Positions 26,406-35,139 of a DNA stretch of 64,000 bases are shown piece after piece. A program made the translations under genes and the position numbers. A model generated the notes under the pieces. It worked only from the letters and a program-made list of their open reading frames with translations, was not told the origin of the DNA and searched no databases. The stretch is from Verrucomicrobiota bacterium (GTDB taxonomy: Bacteria; Pseudomonadota; Gammaproteobacteria; Coxiellales; Coxiellaceae): contig JABDDU010000002.1 of NCBI GenBank assembly GCA_013287435.1, forward strand, positions 34,349 through 98,348, given 5' to 3'. The first letter of the stretch is position 1. The number at the start of each line of letters is the position of its first letter.

Positions 26406-27776
26406 TCATATCATCGCCAGCAATCGATGTATCTGCTCAGTAAAATAAAATGGGATAGAAAGTAAAGTATATTGCGCTGTTTTCCCTGTATTGGTTTTCA
26501 TATTCACTTGCGTAATACTCGGTAAATCAGAACAAATACGCACTGCAATCGGTAGCTTTTTTTCCGCCATAAAATAATGCAGTGATTTTAATGTACCCGT
26601 TGTACCTGATTTTACTTCAATCGGCACAAGGTGTGTGTGATGCTGAATCAAATAATCAATTTCTGATGATGCATTGGATTCTTCGCGCGTCCAATAATAC
26701 AAATGTGGCTGCACGTACAACGGCCGAACGCATCGCAACAATTGCCCAACCATTTGCTCCGAAATAGCACCCTGGTTCACTAAATTAATATCAGGCAATT
26801 GATTTAATTGATGCAACGATAAATCTAATGCAGCAGACACTAATCCTGTATCTAACAAAATCACTTTACATGTTTTTTCTTTTATTTCAGCAGCCATGGG
26901 TATTCCATTAGCATGCGTGGCATACACCCGATGACAAACACGTGCTTTACACAGTAAATCTAGGGCTTTTTTAATCGTTGGCGTTTGAACTTCCTGATTG
27001 ACCTGACGATAGACAAATTTTTTCCCCAGTAATTTTGGGGCAACATAAATAATTTCATCAAGACGTTCAATCGGGATTTTTCGCGCATATTTTGAAAAAT
27101 CATCTCGATAAGTCGCTAACAAATCATGATGAACCAGTTGCACTTTCTCGAGCGATTGATGGGTTGTCCAGCTTGCCACCGCTGCGGGCAATCCACCGAT
27201 CATCACGTATTCTTTAAACAATGATAAAAGTTGCGTGTGAATAGGTAATGGTATGGCGTCTTGATTTATCGTGTATTGATGCACATAATCGAGTAATTTT
27301 TCTCGTTTACTCGCCATTAAAAATTCTTCAAATGATAACGGTTCAAGATGCACATAACTAATTCGCCCGACCGGCATACTGAACGTGTGATCATCCAGCA
27401 CAAACTCAAGCAAGGATCCTGCTGTGATAACCGGCAATTCAGGCATGTCTTCTGCAAACCAACGCAGCTTTGCCAATAATTCCGGCACCGCTTGAATTTC
27501 GTCTAAAAATAACAGGGAATGATTAATATCAATCGAACGATTCAGTGCAGATTCGATATTTAACACTATTTTCTTGGGATCATTGCTAGCAAATAATTCC
27601 TTGTGAAATGGCTCGCGCTCAAAATTAAATTCAATCAATTGGAGACCCGTTTCTTTTGCCAATTGCCGCACCAACCACGTCTTACCAACCTGGCGCGCTC
27701 CACGCAAAACGATGGGCAAACGCCTCGCATCATCGCTCAACCAATTTTTAAGGTAATTTAAGGCGTTTCTATTCAT
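26406..27776 (-). CDS. AAA_14/DUF4143 ATPase (copy 1)
   Basis: The ~456-residue protein has Walker A VLRGARQVGKTWLVRQLA, Walker B LLFLDEIQAVPELLAKLRW, sensor TAGSLLEF, and a C-terminal DUF4143 domain ending in SSEIDYLIQ..LVPIEVKSG, a PD-(D/E)xK nuclease-like pattern. Such proteins are common in bacteria and archaea; their function is not known, with roles in defence or toxin-antitoxin modules suggested. It is closely related to the copy at 54836 (shared FSMPVGRI, EPLSFEEFL-like and NQGAISEQ). The likely start is ATG 27776 (GTG 27785 possible). It heads an operon with the MNT-HEPN gene. Confidence 0.9.
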   Translation of the reverse strand: MNRNALNYLKNWLSDDARRLPIVLRGARQVGKTWLVRQLAKETGLQLIEFNFEREPFHKELFASNDPKKIVLNIESALNRSIDINHSLLFLDEIQAVPELLAKLRWFAEDMPELPVITAGSLLEFVLDDHTFSMPVGRISYVHLEPLSFEEFLMASKREKLLDYVHQYTINQDAIPLPIHTQLLSLFKEYVMIGGLPAAVASWTTHQSLEKVQLVHHDLLATYRDDFSKYARKIPIERLDEIIYVAPKLLGKKFVYRQVNQEVQTPTIKKALDLLCKARVCHRVYATHANGIPMAAEIKEKTCKVILLDTGLVSAALDLSLHQLNQLPDINLVNQGAISEQMVGQLLRCVRPLYVQPHLYYWTREESNASSEIDYLIQHHTHLVPIEVKSGTTGTLKSLHYFMAEKKLPIAVRICSDLPSITQVNMKTNTGKTAQYTLLSIPFYFTEQIHRLLAMI

Positions 27777-28002
27777 GGTGGTCACATAAAACGTATGTAT
27801 AACAACAATTCTATAGGTTGTTTTTGTGAAAAGTCAAGAAATGTATATATTGTTTTTTATTAAAAATTCGTCGACTGTCGGAACTCTTGTAACACTCACA
27901 ATTTCGAGCCATAAACGTGATTATTGTGAATTGATTGTATAATGTGCAATCATAGCGTTTTCAGAAGATCTTCCGAAACCCACTATAAAATAGGAGAAAA
28001 AT

Positions 28003-28518
28003 ATGTATAAAACTGTGAGTATTGTAACTCTGTCTCTCTCAACAGCAACACTCTTGACGAGTTCATTGGTAAATGCTGCTTCAACATTTACATGTCCTTT
28101 AACGGTCACATGCAAAGGGAATCTTACTAAGCCATCTAGCGTAGTTTGTTCCTCGTCTTCTATACCAAAAATACTTAAATTTAGGCCCGTAACCCCAAGT
28201 AGTTATCCCCCTGGTGGCGTAGTTACGCATGGCACTCTCGGCGGAGGAAATCCTGGTGGAGGACCTCTGGCGAACAGCGGCATGTGGACCGGTTACGCTG
28301 GGGGAAGTGGATACTTAAGTGGTTGTCAATATACACTTCATGGTAGTCCCGGTGCGAGCAACACAGCAGGCACTTTTGGGACCAACTCAACGCGCATAAC
28401 AATGGTGAAGGATACGGGATGGGCACCCTATGGTCACGGCATACAGAATATGTACGTTTGCCCAGTGGGAACCACTACTTGCTTATTTCAGGTAGGCGTT
28501 CCAACCCAGCATCACTAA
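28003..28518 (+). CDS. small secreted glycine-rich protein, unknown
   Basis: I do not recognise this 171-residue protein. It has a signal peptide (VSIVTLSLSTATLLTSSLVNA, cleavage likely after NAA) and a mature part rich in Gly, Ser, Thr and Pro, with six cysteines arranged in pairs (TCPLTVTC, VVCSS, GCQYT, VCPVGTTTC). AGGAGA lies just before the ATG. It sits between two ATPase genes read in the other direction, and resembles the secreted orphan at 5522 only in general style. Confidence 0.65.
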   Translation: MYKTVSIVTLSLSTATLLTSSLVNAASTFTCPLTVTCKGNLTKPSSVVCSSSSIPKILKFRPVTPSSYPPGGVVTHGTLGGGNPGGGPLANSGMWTGYAGGSGYLSGCQYTLHGSPGASNTAGTFGTNSTRITMVKDTGWAPYGHGIQNMYVCPVGTTTCLFQVGVPTQHH

Positions 28519-28573
28519 ACTCATTTTGAATGTTTTTTAAAAAAACGGGGCGTGCAACACAAAATGAATTCTT

Positions 28574-28595
28574 CTCCGGTCTCGTGAGACCGGAG
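28574..28595. terminator. perfect 10-bp hairpin downstream of the secreted protein gene
   Basis: CTCCGGTCTC and GAGACCGGAG are separated by two bases. No T run follows on the plus strand, so a factor-independent terminator is uncertain; it may be a palindromic site instead. Confidence 0.4.
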
Positions 28596-28598
28596 GGG

Positions 28599-28680
28599 TG
28601 CCCACTTTCTCAAACGCATTCACCGCTTGATCCAAGTGTTTTTTAGAAAGATGACCGTCATATTGGAATGCCAGTTGTAA
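28599..28680 (-). pseudogene. remnant of a kbl-like 3' end
   Basis: On the minus strand this reads LQLAF..HLSKKHLDQAVNAFEKVG, matching the C-terminal part of 2-amino-3-ketobutyrate CoA ligase (kbl here: [23 protein letters not shown]). At DNA level CCCACTTTCTCAAACGC is identical to the kbl end at 30066. No start or upstream part is present before the ATPase gene at 28700. Confidence 0.75.
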
Positions 28681-28699
28681 AATTTATTGCGTGCTGTTC

Positions 28700-29935
28700 C
28701 TAATACAAACAAGCGATCGGCACAGCCCAACTATTATCTCCAAAAGATCCGATAAAATTGCCGGTATGCAGCACAACACCAATAAATTTTTTATGCGCTG
28801 GCACAATATTTTCTTTAAACCATTTTAAGTGCTTAAAATCACTGGGGCTGGGTGTAGTGCTCGCTTTCACTTCAATTCCCAGCAAATCACCTTGCTCGTT
28901 TTCAATAATAAAATCAATTTCTCTGTGATTTTTGTCGCGATAATGATACAGATTGCAGCGATTTTCAGTGGCATCAATATGTTTTTGTAATTCATTTCCC
29001 ACATGTGTTTCAATTAATTTTCCAACACGATCACCATCAAAACGAATATCGTCTATTTTCCAGCGTAAAATAGAGGCCATCAATCCGCTATCGTTAAAAA
29101 TTAATTTAGATTGTTTTCCAACGCGTTCATAATCTGTTTTGATATAGGGAGAAATACGATCAATCAAATACAATGCTTCAATAGCATTACAATAACTTTC
29201 CACGGTTTGTCGCTGCAAAGATAAATTGCTACCGATAGCTGAAATATCAATGGGTTTTGTTGACCATGCTGATAATACTTGTATTAAATTTTGCATCGCC
29301 TCTTGTCGCCGGATATGAATAATCTCTTTTAAATCTCGCTCTAACAATGCATCAATATAATTTTGATGCCATAGATAACGATCATGTTGAGAAAATAAAA
29401 GAACTTCGGGATAACCGCCTCGCAACGCAACTTCAATAATTTCATCGCGACTAACTGATTCAGGTGGTTGATGAAACACTTGTTTAAAAGCATTTTCCAG
29501 AAAATGAGGCTGATGTCCTGCTATCTCGCCTTGCGATAATGATCTGAGCGGTATCGTTCGAATTCTGCCGGCAAGCGATTCTGTGACAGACGGTAATGAT
29601 TGAATATTCGCAGAACCGGTTAGCAAATACTGTCCTGGTCGAGTATTTTCATCCACTACCATTTTTATCGCAGGCAATAATTCAACTGCTTTTTGCACCT
29701 CGTCGATAATCATTAGTTGAGCACGGTGTTTCACAAATTCTTGTGGATCTGTTTTTGCGCTCTCTAATAACAGTTTATCGTCCAACGTACGATATTCTAC
29801 GTCAGCGCCAGAAGTGGCTAATGGTTTTAATAAGGTCGTTTTACCGCACTGTCTTGCGCCAGCAACAATAACAACTCGTCGTGTTTTTAATGCGTTAGTA
29901 AGCACATTTGCTTGCCAGCGTTGATAGGTAGACAT
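28700..29935 (-). CDS. AAA_14/DUF4143 ATPase (copy 2)
   Basis: The ~411-residue product has Walker A IVAGARQCGKTTLLKPLA, Walker B LMIIDEVQKAVELLPAIK, the sensor YLLTGSANIQSLP, and the DUF4143 C-terminus with YHYRDKNHREIDFII and LLGIEVKAS. It belongs to a different subgroup from copies 1 and 5. ATG 29935 is preceded by GGAG. Three GTCTATTT motifs with a 23-bp period lie just upstream (29984-30037). The gene sits between kbl and the kbl-like remnant, suggesting that its insertion rearranged the kbl 3' end. Confidence 0.9.
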   Translation of the reverse strand: MSTYQRWQANVLTNALKTRRVVIVAGARQCGKTTLLKPLATSGADVEYRTLDDKLLLESAKTDPQEFVKHRAQLMIIDEVQKAVELLPAIKMVVDENTRPGQYLLTGSANIQSLPSVTESLAGRIRTIPLRSLSQGEIAGHQPHFLENAFKQVFHQPPESVSRDEIIEVALRGGYPEVLLFSQHDRYLWHQNYIDALLERDLKEIIHIRRQEAMQNLIQVLSAWSTKPIDISAIGSNLSLQRQTVESYCNAIEALYLIDRISPYIKTDYERVGKQSKLIFNDSGLMASILRWKIDDIRFDGDRVGKLIETHVGNELQKHIDATENRCNLYHYRDKNHREIDFIIENEQGDLLGIEVKASTTPSPSDFKHLKWFKENIVPAHKKFIGVVLHTGNFIGSFGDNSWAVPIACLY

Positions 29936-29983
29936 ATCCTGCTCCAACAATCGCCATCTTACAAAACTATACTAATAAAAATG

Positions 29984-30037
29984 GTCTATTTTGTCAATTC
30001 AAGTTAGTCTATTTTTATATTTGATTTCGGTCTATTT
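29984..30037 (-). promoter_or_regulatory. three GTCTATTT motifs with exact 23-bp period
   Basis: GTCTATTT occurs at 29984, 30007 and 30030, always 23 bases apart, in the 107-bp spacer between kbl and the ATPase gene it precedes. Linkers differ in sequence. The layout looks like a multi-site operator for the downstream gene. Confidence 0.65.
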
Positions 30038-30042
30038 AACGT

Positions 30043-31242
30043 TTACACGATCACCCCCATCTCCCGCCCCACTTTCTCAAACGCCGCAATCGCTTTATCC
30101 AAATGTGTTTTAGAATGCGCCGCAGATAATTGAACGCGAATTCTGGCTTTGCCCATGGGAACTACTGGATAAGAAAATCCAATCACATAAATTCCTTCGT
30201 GCAATAATTTATCCGCCATTTCAGACGCTAATTTTGCATCGCCCAGCATCACAGGAATAATCGCATGCTCACCCGGCACCAACTGAAAACCCAATTGGGT
30301 CATTTTTTCGCGGAAATAGTGACTATTTTCTTTGACTTTATCACGCAATTTTTTTCCGGTTTCGCTTTGCAGTAATTCCAATACTTTAATTGACGTTGCC
30401 GTAATCACAGGTGCTAACGTATTTGAAAATAAATACGGGCGTGAACGATTGCGTAACCAATCGGCAATCGCACCGCGCGCAGCAGTATATCCACCCGATG
30501 CACCGCCCAATGCTTTTCCTAAGGTGCCGGTAATAATATCAACACGATTTAAAACACCGCAAAATTCAGGCGTTCCACGACCATTTTCGCCAATAAATCC
30601 CACCGCGTGTGAATCATCAACCATCACCAATGCACTATATTTATCAGCTAAATCACAAATCGATTTTAAATCAGCAATAATGCCATCCATAGAAAAAACG
30701 CCATCGGTTGCAATTAATTTATGACGTGCGCCCGCTTTGTCTGCTTCCATTAATTTTGCTTCAAGATCTTTCATGTCATTATTTTTATAACGAAAACGTT
30801 TCGCTTTGCATAAACGAATACCGTCAATAATACTCGCGTGATTTAATTCATCGGAAATAATCGCATCTTCTTCGGATAATATGGTTTCAAACAATCCACC
30901 GTTCGCATCAAAACAGGATGAATATAAAATCGTGTCATCCATCCCTAAAAATTCACTGATCTTTTTTTCTAATTCTTTATGAATCGTTTGCGTTCCACAA
31001 ATAAATCGCACGGATGCCATGCCAAAACCATGCTCTTTTACGGCTTTTTGTGCGGTTTCGATTAAGGTTGGATGATCCGCTAATCCCAAATAATTATTGG
31101 CACAGAAATTTAAGACGTGTGTTTTGGGTGATACGGTAATTTCTGCATTTTGCGGAGATGAAATAAAGCGTTCTTTTTTATATAAACCGTTTTGTTTTAA
31201 TTCTTCGAGTTGATTGGCGAGTTGGGTGTAGAGTGGGTGCAT
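30043..31242 (-). CDS. kbl: glycine C-acetyltransferase (2-amino-3-ketobutyrate CoA ligase)
   Basis: Kbl splits 2-amino-3-ketobutyrate with CoA into glycine and acetyl-CoA, completing threonine breakdown started by Tdh. It is a PLP enzyme of the alpha-oxoamine synthase family: [65 protein letters not shown], and the PLP lysine in [17 protein letters not shown] 31242 has AAGGAG upstream; the frame is open further into the rnpB region but that is not coding. Directly downstream of rnpB on the same strand. Confidence 0.97.
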   Translation of the reverse strand: MHPLYTQLANQLEELKQNGLYKKERFISSPQNAEITVSPKTHVLNFCANNYLGLADHPTLIETAQKAVKEHGFGMASVRFICGTQTIHKELEKKISEFLGMDDTILYSSCFDANGGLFETILSEEDAIISDELNHASIIDGIRLCKAKRFRYKNNDMKDLEAKLMEADKAGARHKLIATDGVFSMDGIIADLKSICDLADKYSALVMVDDSHAVGFIGENGRGTPEFCGVLNRVDIITGTLGKALGGASGGYTAARGAIADWLRNRSRPYLFSNTLAPVITATSIKVLELLQSETGKKLRDKVKENSHYFREKMTQLGFQLVPGEHAIIPVMLGDAKLASEMADKLLHEGIYVIGFSYPVVPMGKARIRVQLSAAHSKTHLDKAIAAFEKVGREMGVIV

Positions 31243-31261
31243 GAAAACTCCTTGGTGTGAG

Positions 31262-31603
31262 TGTGAGTCAGCCGATAAGCCGGGTTTTGTCGTGAGCAAT
31301 CATCTGTCTGGGATTGATGTCGCCATCAATCTCAAGCAACCTACCCGAATTCAATGCGAACAGCATTATAGAATTCTTATTTGGTCTTGCTTCCAGCGGG
31401 GTTTACCTTGCCGTTGTTATTACTAACAACGCGGTGCGCTCTTACCGCACCTTTTCACCCTTACCATTTTTCAATGGCGGTATATTTTCTGCGGCACTTT
31501 CCGGCAGCTCGCGCTGCCCAGACGTTATCTGGCGCTGTGTTCTGTGAAGCCCGGACTTTCCTCTGTATTGAAAACAATACAGCGACTGCTTAGCTGACTC
31601 GTT
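31262..31603 (-). ncRNA. rnpB: RNase P RNA (bacterial type A)
   Basis: On the minus strand the sequence contains all RNase P landmarks: GAGTCAGC at the 5' end pairing with GCTGACTC at the 3' end (P1), AGAGGAAAGTCCGGGCTTCA (conserved region I), GGTAAGGGTGAAAAGGTGCG and GTAAGAGCGCACCGCG (J11/12 and P11), GGTAAACCCCGC, CAAGACCAAATAA, GGGTAGGTTGCTTGAG and ACAAAACCCGGCTTATCGG. This catalytic RNA matures tRNA 5' ends. TATACT at 31613-31608 fits a -10 box. End points are approximate. The hexamer repeat GTGTGAGTGTGAG touches its 3' end, 20 bp before kbl. Confidence 0.95.
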
Positions 31604-31729
31604 GCGAAGTATAAGCTACTTAGAGCCTGTTTAGTATCTCCTGACTCGTTGCAAATGCGGTTAAAGTAGACTAGACTTAGTTTAGTTTGTTATAGGCAAA
31701 AACTACAAAACACGGTATTGAAGGTTTTT

Positions 31730-32023
31730 ATGATTACAGTCAATATTCACCAAGCAAAAACGAATCTATCCAAGTTGTTAGCCATGGTTGAACAAGGTCA
31801 AGTGATAACGATTGCAAAAGCAGGTCGTCCTATTGCGACTATTCAGCCGATTGTTCCGAAAAAACCGAGACGTGTCCCAGGATCAATGAAGGGACAAATT
31901 TGGGTTGCGGATGATTTTGACGATGAAATTCCTGAAGTCACGGAAGCGTTTGAAGGAAAATATGACGATAGTTGGGATGAGCTAATGGGTGATTACAAAG
32001 ACGATAAAAAGGATAAAAAATGA
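31730..32023 (+). CDS. Phd/YefM-family antitoxin
   Basis: The ~97-residue protein begins MITVNIHQAKTNLSKLLAMV and continues EQGQVITIAKAGRPIATIQP, the Phd/YefM DNA-binding fold. The C-terminus is strongly acidic then basic (DDFDDEIPEVTEAFEGK, DYKDDKKDKK), likely the toxin-binding tail. ATG 31730 has AAGG six bases upstream. It overlaps the PIN toxin gene by four bases (ATGA), a standard TA layout. It should repress its own promoter. Confidence 0.9.
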   Translation: MITVNIHQAKTNLSKLLAMVEQGQVITIAKAGRPIATIQPIVPKKPRRVPGSMKGQIWVADDFDDEIPEVTEAFEGKYDDSWDELMGDYKDDKKDKK

Positions 32024-32397
32024 GATTGCTATTAGATACTCACATCTATATTTGGTGGTTGGAAAATGATAAAAAATTGAAAAAACAGATCGAACAAATG
32101 ATTGCAGACGCAGAAGCGGTTTACGTCAGCCCTATTTCTATATGGGAAACAACCATTAAAGTGCAAACAGGAAAACTCAAAGTAAATATCAATCAATTCA
32201 TCAGCGAAATCACCGCCAACGGATTTCAGGAATTACCTATTGTTTCTGAACATTCGCTCAAATTAATGACCTTGCCATTGCATCATCGCGATCCATTTGA
32301 CCGAATGCTGATTGCTCAAGCCATGACTGAACCGTTGCGATTTTTAACCGCGGATAAAAAGTTGGAACAATATTCGGAATTGGTTGAGGTGGTTTGA
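32020..32397 (+). CDS. PIN-domain toxin (VapC-like)
   Basis: The 125-residue protein carries PIN acidic residues in LLLDTHIYIWW, SIWETTIK and the PFDRMLIAQA motif, and ends in FLTADKKLEQY. This is the DTH/HxxPFDR group commonly paired with Phd-type antitoxins, as here. PIN toxins cleave RNA (often tRNA) with Mg2+. Start overlaps the antitoxin stop. Confidence 0.92.
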   Translation: MRLLLDTHIYIWWLENDKKLKKQIEQMIADAEAVYVSPISIWETTIKVQTGKLKVNINQFISEITANGFQELPIVSEHSLKLMTLPLHHRDPFDRMLIAQAMTEPLRFLTADKKLEQYSELVEVV

Positions 32398-32499
32398 TTG
32401 ACAGATTGCTGTTCAACACACAATACCCTTGTTTTATTACAAAATATTTCATAAAATACCCTTATTGTGTGACATATAATTGATTTATTTTTCCATCAA

Positions 32500-32586
32500 C
32501 TATCTTGGCGATTCCGGCAATCTAACTTTTGTCAACCCACTCAAATCTCCGTCATAAGAGAAAATGAACTCGTATCGACATTTTAG
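32500..32586 (-). pseudogene. fragment of a PIN-domain protein C-terminus
   Basis: The minus strand reads CRYEFIFSYDGDLSGLTKVR LPESPR then stop, preceded by an in-frame TAA. The FSYDGDL segment resembles the last conserved strand of VapC-type PIN proteins. Only about 28 codons remain, next to rsmI's end, so it is probably the relic of another TA pair. Confidence 0.45.
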
Positions 32587-32597
32587 TTAATCGCTTT

Positions 32598-33440
32598 TTA
32601 CTCGATATTATTAATCTCAAGCGCCAACGCATAAACCATTTTCTTATTTAATCCTGTGATTTTACAAGCCAAACTAACCGCTTGCTTCACCGATAATTCA
32701 CTTAATAAATTTTCCAATACTGATTTTAACGTTGCTTGATCTTCTGATAATGCTGCGCGAGATTCAGCGCCTTGCAACACAATCACAAATTCCCCTTTTT
32801 GTTGCTCACGATGATTGTCAATCCATTCGGATAAATTGTTTAAAGTATCTTGTTTTATCGTCTCAAATGATTTGGTTAATTCACGCGTAATCGTCGCCAC
32901 TCGATCATCACCAAAAATTTTTTTCATTGCCGATAACGTTTTCACAATACGATGAACCGATTCATAAAAAATAAGTGTGCGTGCCTCAAATTTTAATTTT
33001 TCTAATTCCGATTCTAGCGCGCCGGTTTTTGCGGGTAAAAAACCTTCAAACACAAATCGATCGGTGGGTAATCCTGATACGCTTAATGCCGTAATCGCAG
33101 CACAAGCACCCGGAATCGGAATTATTTTGTAATGGGCTTTTTGCACCGCGCGCACCAATCGAAAACCGGGATCGCTGATTAAGGGCGTTCCCGCATCTGA
33201 AATTAATGCAACCGATTTTCCATCGGCCAATAATGCAATGACTTTTTCTATACGCGCATCTTCGTTATGATCATGCAGTGAAAAGCACGGTGTGTGAATT
33301 TCATAGTGTGATAATAAACGCTGACTGTGGCGCGTATCTTCTGCAGCAATCCAATCGACCGATTTTAATATTTCAATGGCACGCAAGGTGATATCGGATA
33401 AGTTGCCAATCGGTGTTGAAACAATGTATAGGTTGCTCAA
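32598..33440 (-). CDS. rsmI: 16S rRNA (cytidine(1402)-2'-O)-methyltransferase
   Basis: RsmI methylates the ribose of C1402, the same nucleotide targeted by RsmH. The 280-residue protein has the tetrapyrrole-methylase fold: LYIVSTPIGNLSDITLRA, AAEDTRHSQRLL, ISDAGTPLISDPGFRLV, PGACAAITALSVSGLP, FEGFLPAK and FYESVHRI. It is divergent from lpoA, as in E. coli. Confidence 0.97.
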   Translation of the reverse strand: MSNLYIVSTPIGNLSDITLRAIEILKSVDWIAAEDTRHSQRLLSHYEIHTPCFSLHDHNEDARIEKVIALLADGKSVALISDAGTPLISDPGFRLVRAVQKAHYKIIPIPGACAAITALSVSGLPTDRFVFEGFLPAKTGALESELEKLKFEARTLIFYESVHRIVKTLSAMKKIFGDDRVATITRELTKSFETIKQDTLNNLSEWIDNHREQQKGEFVIVLQGAESRAALSEDQATLKSVLENLLSELSVKQAVSLACKITGLNKKMVYALALEINNIE

Positions 33441-33491
33441 AATAAAATCCTGTATTGTTGTTCTTAAAGCAGTGCTGTAGACTTTTTGATT

Positions 33492-34703
33492 ATGAAACGA
33501 ATCATTCTGCTTTTACAACTGCTTATTCTAACCGCTGCCTTGATCGCTTTGAGCAGCTGCTCGAATAGGCAATCATTAGGATCAGCAAACGCACCGTTTG
33601 CGCCGCGCATGGCGCTACAAACCCATTTGCCGCAGCCGCAACATATCGCCCTATTGCTACCGCTGACAGGTTCTTATGCAGCTTATGCGACAGCCATTCG
33701 CAACGGATTTTTCACCGCCTATTACGATCAAAAAGCGCGAACAGGGTTTGCACCCACGATTACCGTTTTCAATACCGACGGAAAAAATATTCGTGACGTC
33801 TATCAAACGGCCGTAACAGAAGGCGCTGATTTTGTCGTAGGTCCGCTCGATAAATCAGACGTGCTCGCACTGGCTGATGCGCATAAATCCAATGTCCCTG
33901 TTTTAGCGCTTAACAAAACTCCCGCGAATTTGCGTATCGACAATAATGCACTCTACGAATTTTCTTTGTCACCCACCGATGAAGCGCACCAAGATGCCAT
34001 AAAAGCATGGAACGATCATCATCACAACATTATTATTTTGGCGCCGAATAATGCGTGGGGGCAGCGACTTGCCACCGCATTTACTGATCAATGGAAGGCC
34101 ATGGGCGGCACCATTATTGCAACAGAATACTATGGAAATATGGCATCGCTTTCAAAAAGCATTCAGACTGTTTTGCAAATCAGTCATGCATCGCAAAATG
34201 ATCGTCACTTAAAACAATTATTTCACGAAGATATTCGTTTTATTCCTGATCGTCGACAAGATTTTGACAGTATATTTTTAGTGGCAACACCAGAAATGGG
34301 CAGACAAATAAAACCTTTATTAAATTTTTATTTCGCACAAAATATTCCTGTGTATGCAACTTCACAAATTTATTCTGGAAATCCCAATGCTAATCGAGAT
34401 AATGATTTGGATGGCATTTTATTTTGCGATATGCCGTGGATTTTAACGTCGAATCAAATGCAACCTGCTTACCTTCAATCGATAGCGCAACATATTCAAG
34501 CCTTATGGCCAAATAATTACGCACATCTTGCAAGATTTTATGCGATGGGTGTTGATGCGTTTGATCTCACCTTGCAAATGAATCAATTAGCCTCAGGCAT
34601 GCCCGCTGCAACCGGCACTTTATTTTTAACACAACAACACGATATTTATCGCCAACTCACGTGGGCACAATTTCAAAACGGAATACCGCAACTTGTTAAC
34701 TAA
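33492..34703 (+). CDS. lpoA: LpoA-like lipoprotein, C-terminal domain only
   Basis: LpoA is an outer-membrane lipoprotein that activates penicillin-binding protein 1A. The protein starts MKRIILLLQLLILTAALIAL with lipobox LSSC, then HIALLLPLTGSYAAYATAIR and the periplasmic-binding-protein-like fold (FVVGPLDKSDVLAL, PVLALNKTP, GILFCDMPWIL). At 403 residues it corresponds to the C-terminal PBP-like domain; the N-terminal TPR domain of E. coli LpoA (678 residues) is absent. Position between rsmI and yraN confirms the identity. The start could be TTG 33486, but ATG 33492 is preferred. Confidence 0.88.
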   Translation: MKRIILLLQLLILTAALIALSSCSNRQSLGSANAPFAPRMALQTHLPQPQHIALLLPLTGSYAAYATAIRNGFFTAYYDQKARTGFAPTITVFNTDGKNIRDVYQTAVTEGADFVVGPLDKSDVLALADAHKSNVPVLALNKTPANLRIDNNALYEFSLSPTDEAHQDAIKAWNDHHHNIIILAPNNAWGQRLATAFTDQWKAMGGTIIATEYYGNMASLSKSIQTVLQISHASQNDRHLKQLFHEDIRFIPDRRQDFDSIFLVATPEMGRQIKPLLNFYFAQNIPVYATSQIYSGNPNANRDNDLDGILFCDMPWILTSNQMQPAYLQSIAQHIQALWPNNYAHLARFYAMGVDAFDLTLQMNQLASGMPAATGTLFLTQQHDIYRQLTWAQFQNGIPQLVN

Positions 34704-35088
34704 TCCAGAAATCGGCGCGCTTGCAGAAGAAGACGCCTGTCAATTTTTGGAAAAGCGTGGATTGCAATTCATCGAAAAAAATTATTATGTCGTCAATGAG
34801 GCTGGCAAAAAAATCGGCGAAATTGATCTGATTATGCGGGACAAAGCCTATCTTGTTTTTGTGGAAGTCAAAAAACGCGAGCAAAATGATTACGGCGACG
34901 TGCTCGAAATGATTACCCCACAAAAACAATCCCGCATTATCCGTACAGCAAAGCATTATTTGGTGAGAACGTACCAGTTTAATAATACCTTCTGCCGCTT
35001 TGATGTGATCGGTATTACGCCGGATAAAAAAGATCCCTGCGGTCAACATTTTATCTGGATAAAAGATGCGTTTCAGGTAAAATGCTGA
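34693..35088 (+). CDS. yraN: YraN family (UPF0102) putative endonuclease
   Basis: The 131-residue protein has the restriction-endonuclease-like core GALAEEDACQFLEKRGLQFI, KNYYV, GEIDLIMRDKAYLVFVEVKKR, with the E-D-ExK pattern, plus FCRFDVIGI. The physiological role is unclear. The TTG start at 34693 overlaps the end of lpoA by 11 bases. The order lpoA-yraN-diaA-dolP is as in E. coli. Confidence 0.93.
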   Translation: MLTNPEIGALAEEDACQFLEKRGLQFIEKNYYVVNEAGKKIGEIDLIMRDKAYLVFVEVKKREQNDYGDVLEMITPQKQSRIIRTAKHYLVRTYQFNNTFCRFDVIGITPDKKDPCGQHFIWIKDAFQVKC

Positions 35089-35139
35089 AGAAAGTTATCA
35101 GTGTGAGTGATCAGTGTCGGAGACACGATTTAACATTTT

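Noticed and set aside
31241..31593. Plus-strand short frames and the upstream extension of the kbl frame
   Set aside because: This interval is rnpB on the minus strand; the conserved RNA landmarks explain the sequence.
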